Source: CBDAPE01 sp965198325
Lineage (GTDB): Bacteria; Pseudomonadota; Alphaproteobacteria; UBA828; JAPUJA01
NCBI GenBank assembly: GCA_965198325.1
Contig: CBDAPE010000017.1
Span: 434,001-498,000, forward strand
Length of the DNA: 64,000 nucleotides
Direction: 5' to 3'
Below, in pieces: positions 28,140 to 36,769 of this stretch. How positions within the stretch are numbered: position 1 is the first letter of the stretch; each line of letters opens with the position of its first letter. Under the pieces are notes generated by a model, which had not been told where the DNA came from, ran no database searches, and saw nothing but the letters and a program-made list of their open reading frames with translations. A program made the position numbers and the translations under genes.

Positions 28140-28549
28140 TGTCCACATCATTTCTTCTCGATGGATTGATCGTCGTTCTCCTGGTCGCGGCCATCGGTTT
28201 TTGCGTCGTGCTCAATCGCCGGCTCGGCGCGCTTAGGCGCGCTCAGGCGGATCTCGCGCAGTTCGCCCAGACCCTCAACGAGGCCACGAGCCAGGCGCAG
28301 CAAGACATCGAGGGCCTGAAGGCAGCAAGCGTGGAAATGAGCCGTTCACTGCAGGACAAGATCGACAAAGCGGATGCCTTGAATTCGGATCTCGCCTTCA
28401 TGACCAAGCACGGCTCCGATCTCGCCGATCGGCTTGAAGACGCCGTGCGTGTCTCCGGCAAGGCCCGGCCGGCCAACGGCGCGGCGCAGGGCGGTAAGCG
28501 CAATGACGCCGAGCAGGAGCTCCTGGACGCGCTTCGGACGGTGCGTTGA
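28139..28549 (+). CDS. DUF6468 membrane-anchored flagellar-cluster protein
   Basis: A 136-residue protein with an N-terminal transmembrane helix (DGLIVVLLVAAIGFCVVLN) followed by a long coiled coil (from LGALRRAQADLAQFAQTLNE to about residue 100) and a short basic tail. Such proteins sit between fliM and motE in many Rhodospirillales and are annotated as DUF6468; their role is not known. The TGATG junction with fliM indicates translational coupling, so it is probably co-regulated with the switch and stator components. Confidence 0.7.
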   Translation: MSTSFLLDGLIVVLLVAAIGFCVVLNRRLGALRRAQADLAQFAQTLNEATSQAQQDIEGLKAASVEMSRSLQDKIDKADALNSDLAFMTKHGSDLADRLEDAVRVSGKARPANGAAQGGKRNDAEQELLDALRTVR

Positions 28550-28552
28550 GCC

Positions 28553-29266
28553 ATGGCTATCTTCGCCAAGTTTCGTCTGCTTCCGGTTGCGATTTTTGCC
28601 GCCGTTCTGCTGTTGACCGTCAAGGCGGGCACGATGTGGAGCGACTTCGACGATGTCATGGCAAATATTTCCGTTGCGGAATCGAAGGCCCAGGAGCAGC
28701 CACCGGAACCGCCTGATGCGGACTCCGACCTGCGGGGCTTCGAGCCTGTCGAGGGCGCCGACACGGACGCAGCCGCCACCGACCTGATGGACGACCCGGT
28801 AGCCACGACGGCGGTCGAGGATCTGTTCGATCCGATGGCCCTGAACGCGACGGAATTCGCGCTTCTCCAAGACCTCGCCACGCGCCGGGAATCCCTCGAC
28901 GATCGGGATCGGGAGCTGGATTTGCGCGAGAAAATGCTGCTTGCGGCCGAGCGTCAGGTCGACGGCAAAATCGCCGAGCTCAAGGAAATCGAGAAACCGA
29001 TCTCCAAGTTGCTCGAACAGTATGACGAGGAACAAGCGGCGAGGATCGATAGTCTCGTGAAGATCTATCAGAATATGAAGCCGAAGGATGCCGCCCGAAT
29101 ATTCGCCGAGCTCGATACCGACGTGCTGCTCGACGTTCTGGGGCGGATGCGAGAGGCCAAGACGGCGCCGATTCTCGCCTTGATGGATCCCAATCGGGCC
29201 CAAACGCTGACGATCGAATTGGTCGAGCGCGGCCGGTTACCAGAAACGGCTGCTTCCCGTTACTAA
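28553..29266 (+). CDS. motE: MotE-like flagellar stator-associated protein
   Basis: A 237-residue protein: transmembrane helix or signal anchor at the N-terminus (FRLLPVAIFAAVLLLTVKAG), a Pro/Asp-rich linker, a coiled coil (ATRRESLDDRDRELDLREKM) and a C-terminal MgtE-N/FliG-like domain (VKIYQNMKPKDAARIFAELD and LGRMREAKTAPILALMDP). In rhizobia, MotE chaperones the periplasmic stator protein MotC. No motC is visible here, so a general stator role is more careful. It follows the DUF6468 gene by 3 bp. Confidence 0.78.
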   Translation: MAIFAKFRLLPVAIFAAVLLLTVKAGTMWSDFDDVMANISVAESKAQEQPPEPPDADSDLRGFEPVEGADTDAAATDLMDDPVATTAVEDLFDPMALNATEFALLQDLATRRESLDDRDRELDLREKMLLAAERQVDGKIAELKEIEKPISKLLEQYDEEQAARIDSLVKIYQNMKPKDAARIFAELDTDVLLDVLGRMREAKTAPILALMDPNRAQTLTIELVERGRLPETAASRY

Positions 29267-29370
29267 TCCTTTTATATTATTTACTCCGTTTTAATTCCTA
29301 AGTTGTAGCTTCCAGGGCTTTCCCGGTTGGTCGTTACCGCGGCCGGACACCTTAGCTCTAGAGAGATGCT

Positions 29371-29757
29371 ATGGCGGTTGACAATGCAATGAACGTACTT
29401 GTCGTCGACGACTACAAGACGATGGTGAGGATTATCGGAAGCCTGTTGAAGCGGATCGGGTTTTCCAACGTGGACGAAGCGCTCGACGGCAATTCGGCGC
29501 TCGACAAATTGCGAAGCGGCAATTTCGGGCTGGTGATCTCGGACTGGAACATGGAGCCGATGACCGGTCTGGAGCTGCTCCGTGAAGTTCGGTCCGACGA
29601 GACGCTCAGGGAGCTTCCGTTCATCATGGTGACGGCAGAAGGCAGGACCGAGACCGTGATGGAGGCGAAAAAGGCCGGCGTGAGCAACTACATCGTCAAG
29701 TCATTCGACACAGAGACCTTGAGGACGAAGCTGCAAAGTGTGCTCGGTCCGTTCTAG
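29371..29757 (+). CDS. CheY-type single-domain response regulator
   Basis: A 128-residue receiver domain with all key residues: acidic pair Asp13/Asp14 (VVDDYKTM), phospho-acceptor Asp58 (ISDWNMEPMTG), Thr88 (FIMVTAEG) and Lys110 (NYIVKSF). It has no output domain. By its place after fliM and motE it probably binds the FliM peptide and changes motor rotation. It is separated from motE by 104 bp, so it may have its own promoter. A short frame just downstream (29790-29838, DNIHAMVDILPASFD) ends in TGA before a terminator and may be a lost or tiny gene. Confidence 0.92.
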   Translation: MAVDNAMNVLVVDDYKTMVRIIGSLLKRIGFSNVDEALDGNSALDKLRSGNFGLVISDWNMEPMTGLELLREVRSDETLRELPFIMVTAEGRTETVMEAKKAGVSNYIVKSFDTETLRTKLQSVLGPF

Positions 29758-29859
29758 CCGGTTCGCATCAGGAGAGGGGGCGTGGCGATGGACAACATTC
29801 ACGCCATGGTCGACATCTTGCCGGCGAGCTTCGACTGAGGCCGTTTCCCGGGCGGGAGC

Positions 29860-29883
29860 CCCGGCAGAATTTGCCGGGTTTTT
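29860..29883 (+). terminator. rho-independent terminator after cheY
   Basis: A perfect 7-bp stem (CCCGGCA / TGCCGGG) with a 5-base loop (GAATT), followed directly by five T. It lies about 100 bp after the cheY stop and 14 bp before the IS5 copy. Confidence 0.85.
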
Positions 29884-29896
29884 GGCCATCTCTTTA

Positions 29897-30742
29897 GGGT
29901 CCGGACTCATTACAGCCACCAGATGACGGCGGCGGCAAGGGCGATTGCTGCGATGAAGTTTTTGATGTTGCGGTCGAAGCGGGTGGCTATACGGCGCCAG
30001 TCCTTGAGGCGGCAAAACATGCGCTCGATGATGTTGCGCTGCCTGTAGACGGTCTTGTCATAATGGTATTGGACCTTGCGGTTCTTGCGCGGTGGGATGA
30101 CGGCCGTGGTTCCGCGTTCTGCCAGCCAGTCGCGCAGGGCTTTGCTGTCATCGCCCTTGTCGGCGACGAGTTCGGCGGCGGGCGGCATGGCTTCGATACA
30201 GCGCTGGGCGAGCTTGCAATCATGGACGTTTCCTGGTGTCAGGAGCAGGACGAGGGGCCTGCCTTTCGCATCGCAGACAGCGTGGAGCTTGGTGTTGCGG
30301 CCCCCCTTGGTGCGGCCGATGCCATGGGCCAAGGCCCCCCTTTTCCGCCGCCGGCGCAGCGATGAACCTTGATGCAGGTTGAATCGATGAACAGCCGGTC
30401 GGGGGCGTCTTCGCCGCCCGCCAGCGCGCTGAATATCCGTTCCCAGATGCCGCGCTCCGCCCAGCGTACAAAGCGGTTGTAGAGCGCCTTCTTCGGTCCG
30501 TAGACCTCACGCGGACAGTCGGCCCAGCGCCCGCCATTCCTCAGGGCATGGACGATCCCGCTCAGCACCCGGCGATCGTCAACGCGCGCCATGCCGCGCG
30601 TATCCGTCGGCAAAAGCGAAGCGATCCGAGCCCATTGCGCATCCGAAAACCAAAAGAAATCCGACATTTCCATCGCCTCCTCGCTGGAGACAATGAATCA
30701 TGCCAGCCCCGCTTTGGGAATCCCCTTAATGGGTCCGGACCC
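29897..30742 (-). mobile_element. IS5-family (IS427-like) insertion sequence, copy 2, inverted
   Basis: An 846-bp copy identical in encoded proteins to 9435-10280 but in opposite orientation. Ends are GGGTCCGGACTCATTA at the left and CCATTAATGGGTCCGGACCC-type sequence reversed at the right. TA flanks both ends, but the wider four bases differ (TTAG left, CTAG right), whereas copy 1 has CTAG on both sides. It lies between the cheY terminator and the large TPR gene. Confidence 0.93.
29910..30673 (-). CDS. IS5-family transposase in two overlapping frames (copy 2)
   Basis: Frames 30239-30673 (144 aa) and 29910-30332 (140 aa) encode the same two protein pieces as copy 1, with the same overlap and frameshift arrangement. 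The identity over both genes and their antisense frames indicates no mutation since duplication. The element is presumably still mobile and offers homology for inversion of the 19.6 kb between the copies. Confidence 0.9.
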
Positions 30743-30846
30743 TAGTCATTCTTTAATCCTGTCGGATAGCTTTTCGGATACGTACCGCATTGCTCGGCAA
30801 ATCCCCTGGCGATCGATCGCAGCGTCGGGGAGCGGGCTCTGGAACA

Positions 30847-33800
30847 ATGGAGTATCGTTTGAGCATCAGACAGGCGGACCGAGATCGAAACCTGATCGCG
30901 CGGCACTTTAGGACCATGCTCATCGTCCTGAGTTTTGCCTTTGTCCTCGTAGTTTCGGCGCAGGCTCACGGCACGACGGTGCGCAGCACCGAACATGAAG
31001 GCTTCGCCCGAATCGTCTTCGAGTGGGGCGAGCCGACCCGCTTCGAGGCGGCTATCGAGGGTCGCACGCTTTCGATCCAGTTCGACCGTCCGATCGAGGC
31101 CGATCTCGATGCCCTCGTCGCCCGCCTCGGCGGCCGTTATCTGTTGGCAGGCATCGTCGAGCCCGACAGCCGCACGGTCACCTTCGAGTTGACCCGGCCG
31201 TTCCTCCTGCGCAGTTTCCCCCAGGCCCTGATGGTCGTCATCGATCTCATCGAGCCGGAGAGCGGGCCGGATCTGGCCCCGGACACCGGACAGGGTGCGG
31301 CCGGGCCGGAGCCTGCGGCAGCCGAACCGGCCTATCGTCCCGAGTCACCCGTGCCTGAAACGATCACCGAGACGTCCCCTGCGCTGCCGGTTCGCGTCGG
31401 CGAGCATGACGGCTTCGACCGGATTGTCTTCGACTGGATCGATCCCGTGGACTACGCGGTGGAGGAAAGCGGGCGAACCGTGACCGTTCTGTTCGCGCGA
31501 CCCGCAACAATTGATCTTGCGACGCTGCGCGGCACTCTGCCGTCGAGCCTCGTCGGGGTTGCCGCAACCGCCGGTGAGAGCGAGTTGGTCGTGACGTTTG
31601 AGCGCGCGACGCCAGGTTCGATTCATCATTTCCTGAGCGGAACCTTCGTGGCGCTCGATTTCCGCACGCCGTCGGACGCGGCGGCGGCTGAGCCGACGGT
31701 ACCGGTGACATTGCCTGCCGCAGTCGCCGAAACCGACTCTTCCGGCCCGCCAGCGTCGGCGCGCCAACCCAACGCCGGGCGTGCGCCGGTCGGCGATATC
31801 GGCGGCAGCACTGCCGCACTTGCCGCGCTCGAGCCCAGCGCGGCACCGACGCAAACCTGGGGAATGGCGCCTTCCGGCAGGGCGGCCGCCACGCCGCCGA
31901 TACCTCTGCTGCCCGGTGCATCGGAGCCCGCCTACGTCGCGGCGGCGTCGGTCACCGCGGAGGCGCCCGTCGTTTACGATACCGCCGGAGACAACTGGCA
32001 CGTGCCTGTTCGACTGAGCCATAACGGGGCGGGCCTGCGCTTCCGGTTCGCCTGGACCGAGTCGACCGGGGCAGCGGTTTACACGCGAAACGGCTCCTTG
32101 TGGATCGTGTTCGACGGGAAACGCCACATCGCCCTGCCCAACATGGGCTCGCCGCTGGTTCGCAACGCCGGAATCCGGGGCGGCGAGGAGCTTGATGTCG
32201 CCGAGGCGGCCGTCCTGCGATTGGACATAGAGCCGGACGTCTATGCCGACGTGCAACGGGAGGGAACCAACTGGCTGGTCGATATCATGCGCACGCCGAG
32301 CGATCCCTTGCGCATGCTCGCCATGCGGATCGAGCCCGACGTCACCGGTCATTCGCGCGTCGTATTTCCGGATTCGAGTGTCGGGCCGGTGCTTCAGTTC
32401 ACCGACCCGGTGGTCGGCGATCAGATCGCGATCGTGCCGCTCTACGGCTCGGGCCACGGCATTGCGCCAGGCCGCAACTACGCGCAGTTTGCCGTGCTGC
32501 CGTCGGTCCAGGGGGTCGTGGTTCACCCTTACAGCGAAGACGTGCTCGTGCGCGGTCTGCGAACGGGAATTGAGGTGTCGAGTGCCCATGGCCTGCGGGT
32601 CTCTCCGCTCACGGCAAGCGCTGCGCCGTTGGCGGGCGGGGGCGATGCCTTCAGCCGCATTCTCCGCTTCGACGACCGGCGCGTCGTCGATGCCGTCGAT
32701 TTTACGGACTCGCGGAATCGGTTTCTGCGCGGTGTCGCGATGGCGGACGACGCGACCCGGCCCGAAGCGCGTCTCAACCTCGCGCGCTTCTACGTCGCGA
32801 ACGACCTTTATGTCGACGCGCTCGGCGTGTTGGCGCTAATCGAGGAAGAGACCCCGGACCTAGCTCAAAGCAGCGACTTCGTCGTGGTGCGGGGGGCGGC
32901 CCGATATCTCGCCGGTCGCATGGATGCAGCGGCGCACGATTTGGAGCGCCCCGAGCTCGACGTCGTGTTCGAGATTACCGTATGGCGCGCTGCCATTGCG
33001 ACGAGGCGCGGCGATTGGGAGTTCGGCGCCGAGCTGTTCAAGGTAGCGGATATGGAGCTGCTGCGCCTGCCTGCGGCGTGGCAAGCCGATTTCGGTCTGC
33101 TGGCCGCGCGCGCGGCTGTCGAAACCGGCGACATTGTGCGCGCGCACTTTCGGCTCGATCAGATCGAAAAGACGGGCCCGACGCCGCTCGCACAAAGCGA
33201 GATCGACTTTCTTCGCGGTCGCGCCTATGCGCTGGCCGCGAATTTTGATACCGCGATCGATCTGTGGGACCAGGCTGCGGTCGGTCCGGACCGCCTGCTT
33301 CGCGCGAAGGCCGCGCTGGCGCGCGTGCGCCTGCTCCGCGAGCTCGACTGGATCACCGTGCCGGAGGCGATCGAGACCTATGAAAGCCTGCGCTTCGCCT
33401 GGCGGGGCGATACCTTCGAGCAGGAGGTTCTGAGCGATCTTGGCGCGCTCTATATGGGCCAGGAGATGTATTTGCAGGGTCTATCCGCATGGCGCCAAGC
33501 GGTGGTCAATTTCGAGGATTCGCCGATAACCCGGCGCGTTGCCGAATCGATGAACGACCTGTTCACGGAACTCTATGTCGAGGGTGAGGCCGCCCGGCTC
33601 TCGCCGCTGGACGCGGTCAGCGTCTATTTCGAATCTCGCAATCTGACTCCGGACGGCCCGGTCGGTGATCAGATCATCGGTGGCCTGGCGGACCGGCTGG
33701 TCGGCGTCGATTTGCTCGACCGGGCTGCCGCGCTGCTCGAGCATCAGGTGGACCACCGGTTGACAGGCGCCGAGAAGGCGCAGGTCGGCGCCAAGCTTGC

Positions 33801-34347
33801 CGCAATCCAGCTGCTCGATCGCAATCCGGACGGGGCCCTGACCGGCCTCGAACTGAGTCGGGTCGATAGTATCCGCCTGCCCGTCGACCTGCTGCTCGAG
33901 CGGCGTTATCTCGAAGCCCGTGCGTTGCTCGAGCTCGACAGGCCGGGGGAGGCGCGCCAGCTTCTGGCCGGCGATTCAAGCCAGGCGGCGGAGATGCTGC
34001 GCGCCGACATCGGCTGGCGCGACCAGAACTGGTCGGAGACCGCCACGGCAACCGAGCGGTTGCTGCGCGTCGCGGCGCCGGAGCGGCAGGACCTGAGCGA
34101 AACCGAGCGCTACTATGTCATGATGCGAGCTGTCGCCCTGACCCCGCTGGACGACAACCAAGCGCTTGCCGAGCTGCAACGCCGGTTCGGCCCAGCGATG
34201 GCGGACGGTGCTCATGCCGAGGCCTTCCGGCTGATCGTGAGCGTGCTCGATCCTGGGCGCATTCCGTTCCGCGAATTCGCCAAGGCGGTGGCCGACGTCA
34301 GCGCCATCGAGGCCTTTCTCGACGGCTACCGGGAAGGCGGCGCCTAG
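30847..34347 (+). CDS. large secreted TPR protein with two AMIN-like repeats, flagellar cluster
   Basis: A protein of about 1166 residues. I favour ATG 30847, which puts positive residues before the hydrophobic segment TMLIVLSFAFVLVVSAQAHG (signal peptide); ATG 30916 is an alternative. Two related beta-rich modules follow: EHEGFARIVFEWGEP...EGRTLSIQF and EHDGFDRIVFDWIDP...SGRTVTVLF, at about residues 45-135 and 170-260, resembling AMIN-type cell-wall domains. A Pro/Ala linker and a further beta-rich region precede a C-terminal array of TPR-like helices (about 640-1166; for example LSDLGALYMGQEMYLQGLSA). Large TPR proteins recur at this place in Rhodospirillales flagellar regions. Function is unknown; a periplasmic assembly or peptidoglycan role is inference. 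Confidence 0.75.
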   Translation: MEYRLSIRQADRDRNLIARHFRTMLIVLSFAFVLVVSAQAHGTTVRSTEHEGFARIVFEWGEPTRFEAAIEGRTLSIQFDRPIEADLDALVARLGGRYLLAGIVEPDSRTVTFELTRPFLLRSFPQALMVVIDLIEPESGPDLAPDTGQGAAGPEPAAAEPAYRPESPVPETITETSPALPVRVGEHDGFDRIVFDWIDPVDYAVEESGRTVTVLFARPATIDLATLRGTLPSSLVGVAATAGESELVVTFERATPGSIHHFLSGTFVALDFRTPSDAAAAEPTVPVTLPAAVAETDSSGPPASARQPNAGRAPVGDIGGSTAALAALEPSAAPTQTWGMAPSGRAAATPPIPLLPGASEPAYVAAASVTAEAPVVYDTAGDNWHVPVRLSHNGAGLRFRFAWTESTGAAVYTRNGSLWIVFDGKRHIALPNMGSPLVRNAGIRGGEELDVAEAAVLRLDIEPDVYADVQREGTNWLVDIMRTPSDPLRMLAMRIEPDVTGHSRVVFPDSSVGPVLQFTDPVVGDQIAIVPLYGSGHGIAPGRNYAQFAVLPSVQGVVVHPYSEDVLVRGLRTGIEVSSAHGLRVSPLTASAAPLAGGGDAFSRILRFDDRRVVDAVDFTDSRNRFLRGVAMADDATRPEARLNLARFYVANDLYVDALGVLALIEEETPDLAQSSDFVVVRGAARYLAGRMDAAAHDLERPELDVVFEITVWRAAIATRRGDWEFGAELFKVADMELLRLPAAWQADFGLLAARAAVETGDIVRAHFRLDQIEKTGPTPLAQSEIDFLRGRAYALAANFDTAIDLWDQAAVGPDRLLRAKAALARVRLLRELDWITVPEAIETYESLRFAWRGDTFEQEVLSDLGALYMGQEMYLQGLSAWRQAVVNFEDSPITRRVAESMNDLFTELYVEGEAARLSPLDAVSVYFESRNLTPDGPVGDQIIGGLADRLVGVDLLDRAAALLEHQVDHRLTGAEKAQVGAKLAAIQLLDRNPDGALTGLELSRVDSIRLPVDLLLERRYLEARALLELDRPGEARQLLAGDSSQAAEMLRADIGWRDQNWSETATATERLLRVAAPERQDLSETERYYVMMRAVALTPLDDNQALAELQRRFGPAMADGAHAEAFRLIVSVLDPGRIPFREFAKAVADVSAIEAFLDGYREGGA

Positions 34348-34527
34348 CCCGGGCCAGTCGTTCGGCCGGGCAGTATCAATATCACACCCCCGGCCAGTCA
34401 ACCCCGCGTCTTCGCTCCCGTCCGCCGGCAATGACCTTAGTCCGGGCGAGGACACCCCCAACGGCTCGGCCCGAAGGGCCGGCATATCCGATATCGGAGC
34501 GCTCGGCGCGGTTGTCCAGGTCCGGGG

Positions 34528-35274
34528 TCAGACCCCGAAGCTACGCACCAGGCTGCCTGCAATCAGGAACCAGCCGTCGACGAGCACGAAGAACACGATC
34601 TTGAATGGCAGAGAGACCATGACCGGGGGCATCATCATCATGCCCATGGAGAGCAGGATCGAGGCGACCACCATGTCGATGATCAGGAACGGTACGAAGA
34701 CGAGAAAGCCGATCTCGAAGACCCGCCTGAGCTCGCTGATCATGAAGGCGAGAATCAGCGCACGCAGGGGAACGACGTCCTGGCTCTCGACCGTGGGCAC
34801 TTCGGCCAACTCCATGAACATGCCGAGGTCTTCGTCGCGAACCTGGATCAGCATGAACTCGCGCAAGGGCGCCATGGTGCGATCGAACGCCTGCTCCTCG
34901 TCGATCTCCTCGGCGATCAGGGGCGCGATGCCCTCGTCGTAGGCACGCTCCATGGTCGGCGCCATGACGAAGGCGGTAAGGAACAGGGCGAGGCTGATGA
35001 GCACCGTATTCGGCGGCGTCTGCTGGATGCCGAGCGCGCTGCGCAGGAGGGAGAGCACCACGACGATGCGGGTAAAGGACGTCACCACGACGAGAATGCC
35101 GGGCGCCAGGCTCAGAACCGTGAGGAACGCGACCAGCCGGATCAGCTGGCTGGTGAACGAGCCGCCTTCACCGCCGAATTCGACGTTGAGCTCCTGAGCC
35201 GCCGCGGGCTCGGCCAGCGTCATGCCGGCGCCCAGCGCGAGGATCCCGAGGCAGACGGCGCGGGTGCGCGTCAT
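34528..35274 (-). CDS. fliP: flagellar export gate protein FliP
   Basis: A 248-residue membrane protein with an N-terminal signal sequence and the FliP core: LRSALGIQQTPPNTVLISLA, FLTAFVMAPTMERAYDEGI and the C-terminal FLIIDMVVASILLSMGMMMM with PFKIVFFVLVDGW. It forms the type III export gate with FliQ and FliR, which are not in this window. Its start overlaps the fliO stop (ATGA). The frame is intact. The 180 bp downstream, toward the TPR gene, hold no further gene. Confidence 0.95.
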   Translation of the reverse strand: MTRTRAVCLGILALGAGMTLAEPAAAQELNVEFGGEGGSFTSQLIRLVAFLTVLSLAPGILVVVTSFTRIVVVLSLLRSALGIQQTPPNTVLISLALFLTAFVMAPTMERAYDEGIAPLIAEEIDEEQAFDRTMAPLREFMLIQVRDEDLGMFMELAEVPTVESQDVVPLRALILAFMISELRRVFEIGFLVFVPFLIIDMVVASILLSMGMMMMPPVMVSLPFKIVFFVLVDGWFLIAGSLVRSFGV

Positions 35275-35600
35275 GCGTCGTCGGCCTCGTCGCGGTCGGC
35301 GGCATCCAGCGCGTCACGGAAACCACGGTGAGAGGTGCCGATGCCGCGCTCGACCACGGTTTCGGACGAGGGGCCGAGAATGATCAGGTGCTCCGCCTCG
35401 TCGCGGCGGACCAGCACCATCCGGCGCTTGTTATCGAGGCTGAGAACTTCCGCGATCGCCAGCCGCTTGCCGGGCTTCGCGCCCGAAACCCTGACCCGGC
35501 CCGCCATGCCGAAGCGGCGCGCAAGCCAGGCGGCGAGCCCGATCAGTCCGAGCACCAGGACCAGGGCGAGGGCGAAGCGCAGGTAGGTGTCGAAATCCAT
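35271..35600 (-). CDS. fliO: FliO-like flagellar biosynthesis protein
   Basis: A 109-residue protein with one N-terminal transmembrane helix (LRFALALVLVLGLIGLAAWL) and a small cytoplasmic beta domain (AIAEVLSLDNKRRMVLVRRD, EHLIILGPSSETVVE), the FliO pattern. FliO helps FliP assemble in the membrane. Its stop overlaps the fliP start by 4 bp, which strongly supports the assignment despite low sequence conservation in this family. Confidence 0.85.
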   Translation of the reverse strand: MDFDTYLRFALALVLVLGLIGLAAWLARRFGMAGRVRVSGAKPGKRLAIAEVLSLDNKRRMVLVRRDEAEHLIILGPSSETVVERGIGTSHRGFRDALDAADRDEADDA

Positions 35601-35629
35601 GATCGAGGCGGCGCGCGGCGGGGGCCGGG

Positions 35630-35950
35630 CTAGCGGTTCGTGCCGCCGCCGTAGGCCTGCGCGGCGCGCTGGTTGACCGACAGCTTCTCGAGTTCGCGTT
35701 TGATCGCGTCCCGGTGGGCCGTCATGTCCCGGCCTAGACGGTCGAGCTCGTCGAACAGCACCATCAGGTCGCGGCGCAAAGGTCGGGCGGCAGCGGCGGG
35801 CACCGAGACCAGCCGGTTGCTCATGGCCTGGATCTCGCGGGTCAGGTCGCCGACGTCGACCGGCTCACCCCGGGCGCCACCGTGGCGCAGCCTGGCTAGC
35901 CGTCCCTGGATGGTATCGATCCTGGTCTTGAGCTCGGCAGTCTGGGTCAC
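35630..35950 (-). CDS. small helical protein of the fliO-fliP operon
   Basis: A 106-residue protein I do not recognise by family. It is predicted to be two helices with coiled-coil character (AELKTRIDTIQGRLARLRHG, and VLFDELDRLGRDMTAHRDAI). No signal, membrane segment or cysteine is seen. Its start overlaps the FlhB-like stop as ATGA, and it lies 29 bp before fliO, so it is part of the export-gate operon. A chaperone or scaffolding role in export is possible but unsupported. Confidence 0.6.
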   Translation of the reverse strand: MTQTAELKTRIDTIQGRLARLRHGGARGEPVDVGDLTREIQAMSNRLVSVPAAAARPLRRDLMVLFDELDRLGRDMTAHRDAIKRELEKLSVNQRAAQAYGGGTNR

Positions 35951-36264
35951 GGTGCGCTCCGATTCGGTTGGGTGGTGCCGTTGAGGCGGTAGAGATAGGC
36001 CAGAATCTCGGCGACCGCGGCAAAGGCGGGCAGGGGAATGACGCTATCGACGTCGATTTCGGCGAGGACCTCCGCGAGGTCGGCGTCCTCGCGCACGACG
36101 ACACCGTTGGCATAGGCGATCTCGAGAATCTGCGCGGCGACCGCGCCTCGGCCCGTCGCGCTCACCTTGGGTGCCGGGTCGTTGCCGCGCTCGTAGGTCA
36201 GCGCGACGGCGACGGCCTCGGCGGCAGAGGCAGCGGTGGGATCAGGCTCCTTGGAGGCAGGCAT
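35947..36264 (-). CDS. FlhB C-terminal-domain-like protein (FhlB/EscU-type)
   Basis: A 105-residue protein equal to the cytoplasmic substrate-switch domain of FlhB without the membrane part: VAVALTYERGNDPAPKVSAT, AAQILEIAYANGVVVREDAD and DSVIPLPAFAAVAEILAYLY. The autocleavage NPTH motif of true FlhB is absent, with NDPAPK at the corresponding place. Such stand-alone copies occur in many flagellated bacteria and can partly replace the FlhB C-terminus. It heads the minus-strand operon that ends with fliP, and a CtrA-type box lies about 90 bp upstream. Confidence 0.85.
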   Translation of the reverse strand: MPASKEPDPTAASAAEAVAVALTYERGNDPAPKVSATGRGAVAAQILEIAYANGVVVREDADLAEVLAEIDVDSVIPLPAFAAVAEILAYLYRLNGTTQPNRSAP

Positions 36265-36352
36265 GGACGGCTCGATCGTCCCTCGGCGATGCAGCGCGGC
36301 GCGCCCGGAAAAATCTACCGCGCGCCTCGGCCCGAGTGTCGTCCGCGCGTCC

Positions 36353-36367
36353 TTAACAAACCTTTAA
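36353..36367. promoter_or_regulatory. CtrA-type binding site upstream of the FlhB-like/fliO/fliP operon
   Basis: TTAA, seven bases, TTAA (TTAACAAACCTTTAA), a full match to the CtrA consensus. It lies 89 bp upstream of the FlhB-like start and downstream of the csrA stop. An imperfect inverted repeat (ATAAGGCGC / GCGCTTTAT) follows at 36377-36402 and may end the csrA transcript. Confidence 0.75.
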
Positions 36368-36454
36368 TCCAGGGGGATAAGGCGCTGATTTCTGCGCTTT
36401 ATCAGGCTTTTCCGGAGGCGATCCGGCGGTCAAGACCGGTGCCGGCCTCGCGCT

Positions 36455-36769
36455 CTAGTCCGGCTTGCCGGCCTCGCCTGCGGGCCCGGCCTTGGCCGCC
36501 GGCTCGCCTCCCGCCTCGGCTTCGACGCCGGGTCCTGCGGCCGGTGCGGCCAGTGCCTCGAGCTCTTCAGCGCCGAGCTCGGCGCGGGCACGGGCGGCCT
36601 CGATGTTTTCCTGGCGGATCTTGTCCGATATTTCCTTGCGCAACACTGTCGCGTCGGCCGGGAAGGTGAAGCCCAACTTGGCGGACCCCCTGCGCACCTC
36701 GACCACAGTGACCTCGATGGTATCGTTGATCACCACGGTCTCGCCCAGCTTGCGGGTCAGGTAAAGCAT
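36455..36769 (-). CDS. csrA: carbon storage/translational regulator CsrA with long C-terminal tail
   Basis: A 104-residue protein from ATG 36769, chosen because CsrA begins MLYLTRKLGE; the longer frame upstream has no family support. The first 60 residues match CsrA (VVINDTIEVTVVEVRRGSAK, LGFTFPADATVLRKEI). The rest, about 45 residues, is an Ala/Glu/Gly/Pro-rich tail (to GEAGKPD), much longer than in the usual 61-70-residue CsrA. CsrA dimers bind GGA motifs in leader RNAs; FliW (16097-16600) is the known antagonist in flagellin control. The tail may hold an allosteric contact surface, but that is inference. Confidence 0.92.
   Translation of the reverse strand: MLYLTRKLGETVVINDTIEVTVVEVRRGSAKLGFTFPADATVLRKEISDKIRQENIEAARARAELGAEELEALAAPAAGPGVEAEAGGEPAAKAGPAGEAGKPD

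Noticed and set aside
9435..30742. A composite transposon carrying the flagellar genes
   Set aside because: The interval has the normal flagellar gene order of relatives and the adjacent genes outside are also flagellar, so two separate insertions are simpler.
31345..32589. A 414-codon minus-strand frame opposite the large TPR gene
   Set aside because: Shadow frame of a GC-rich gene; no domain and no start signal.
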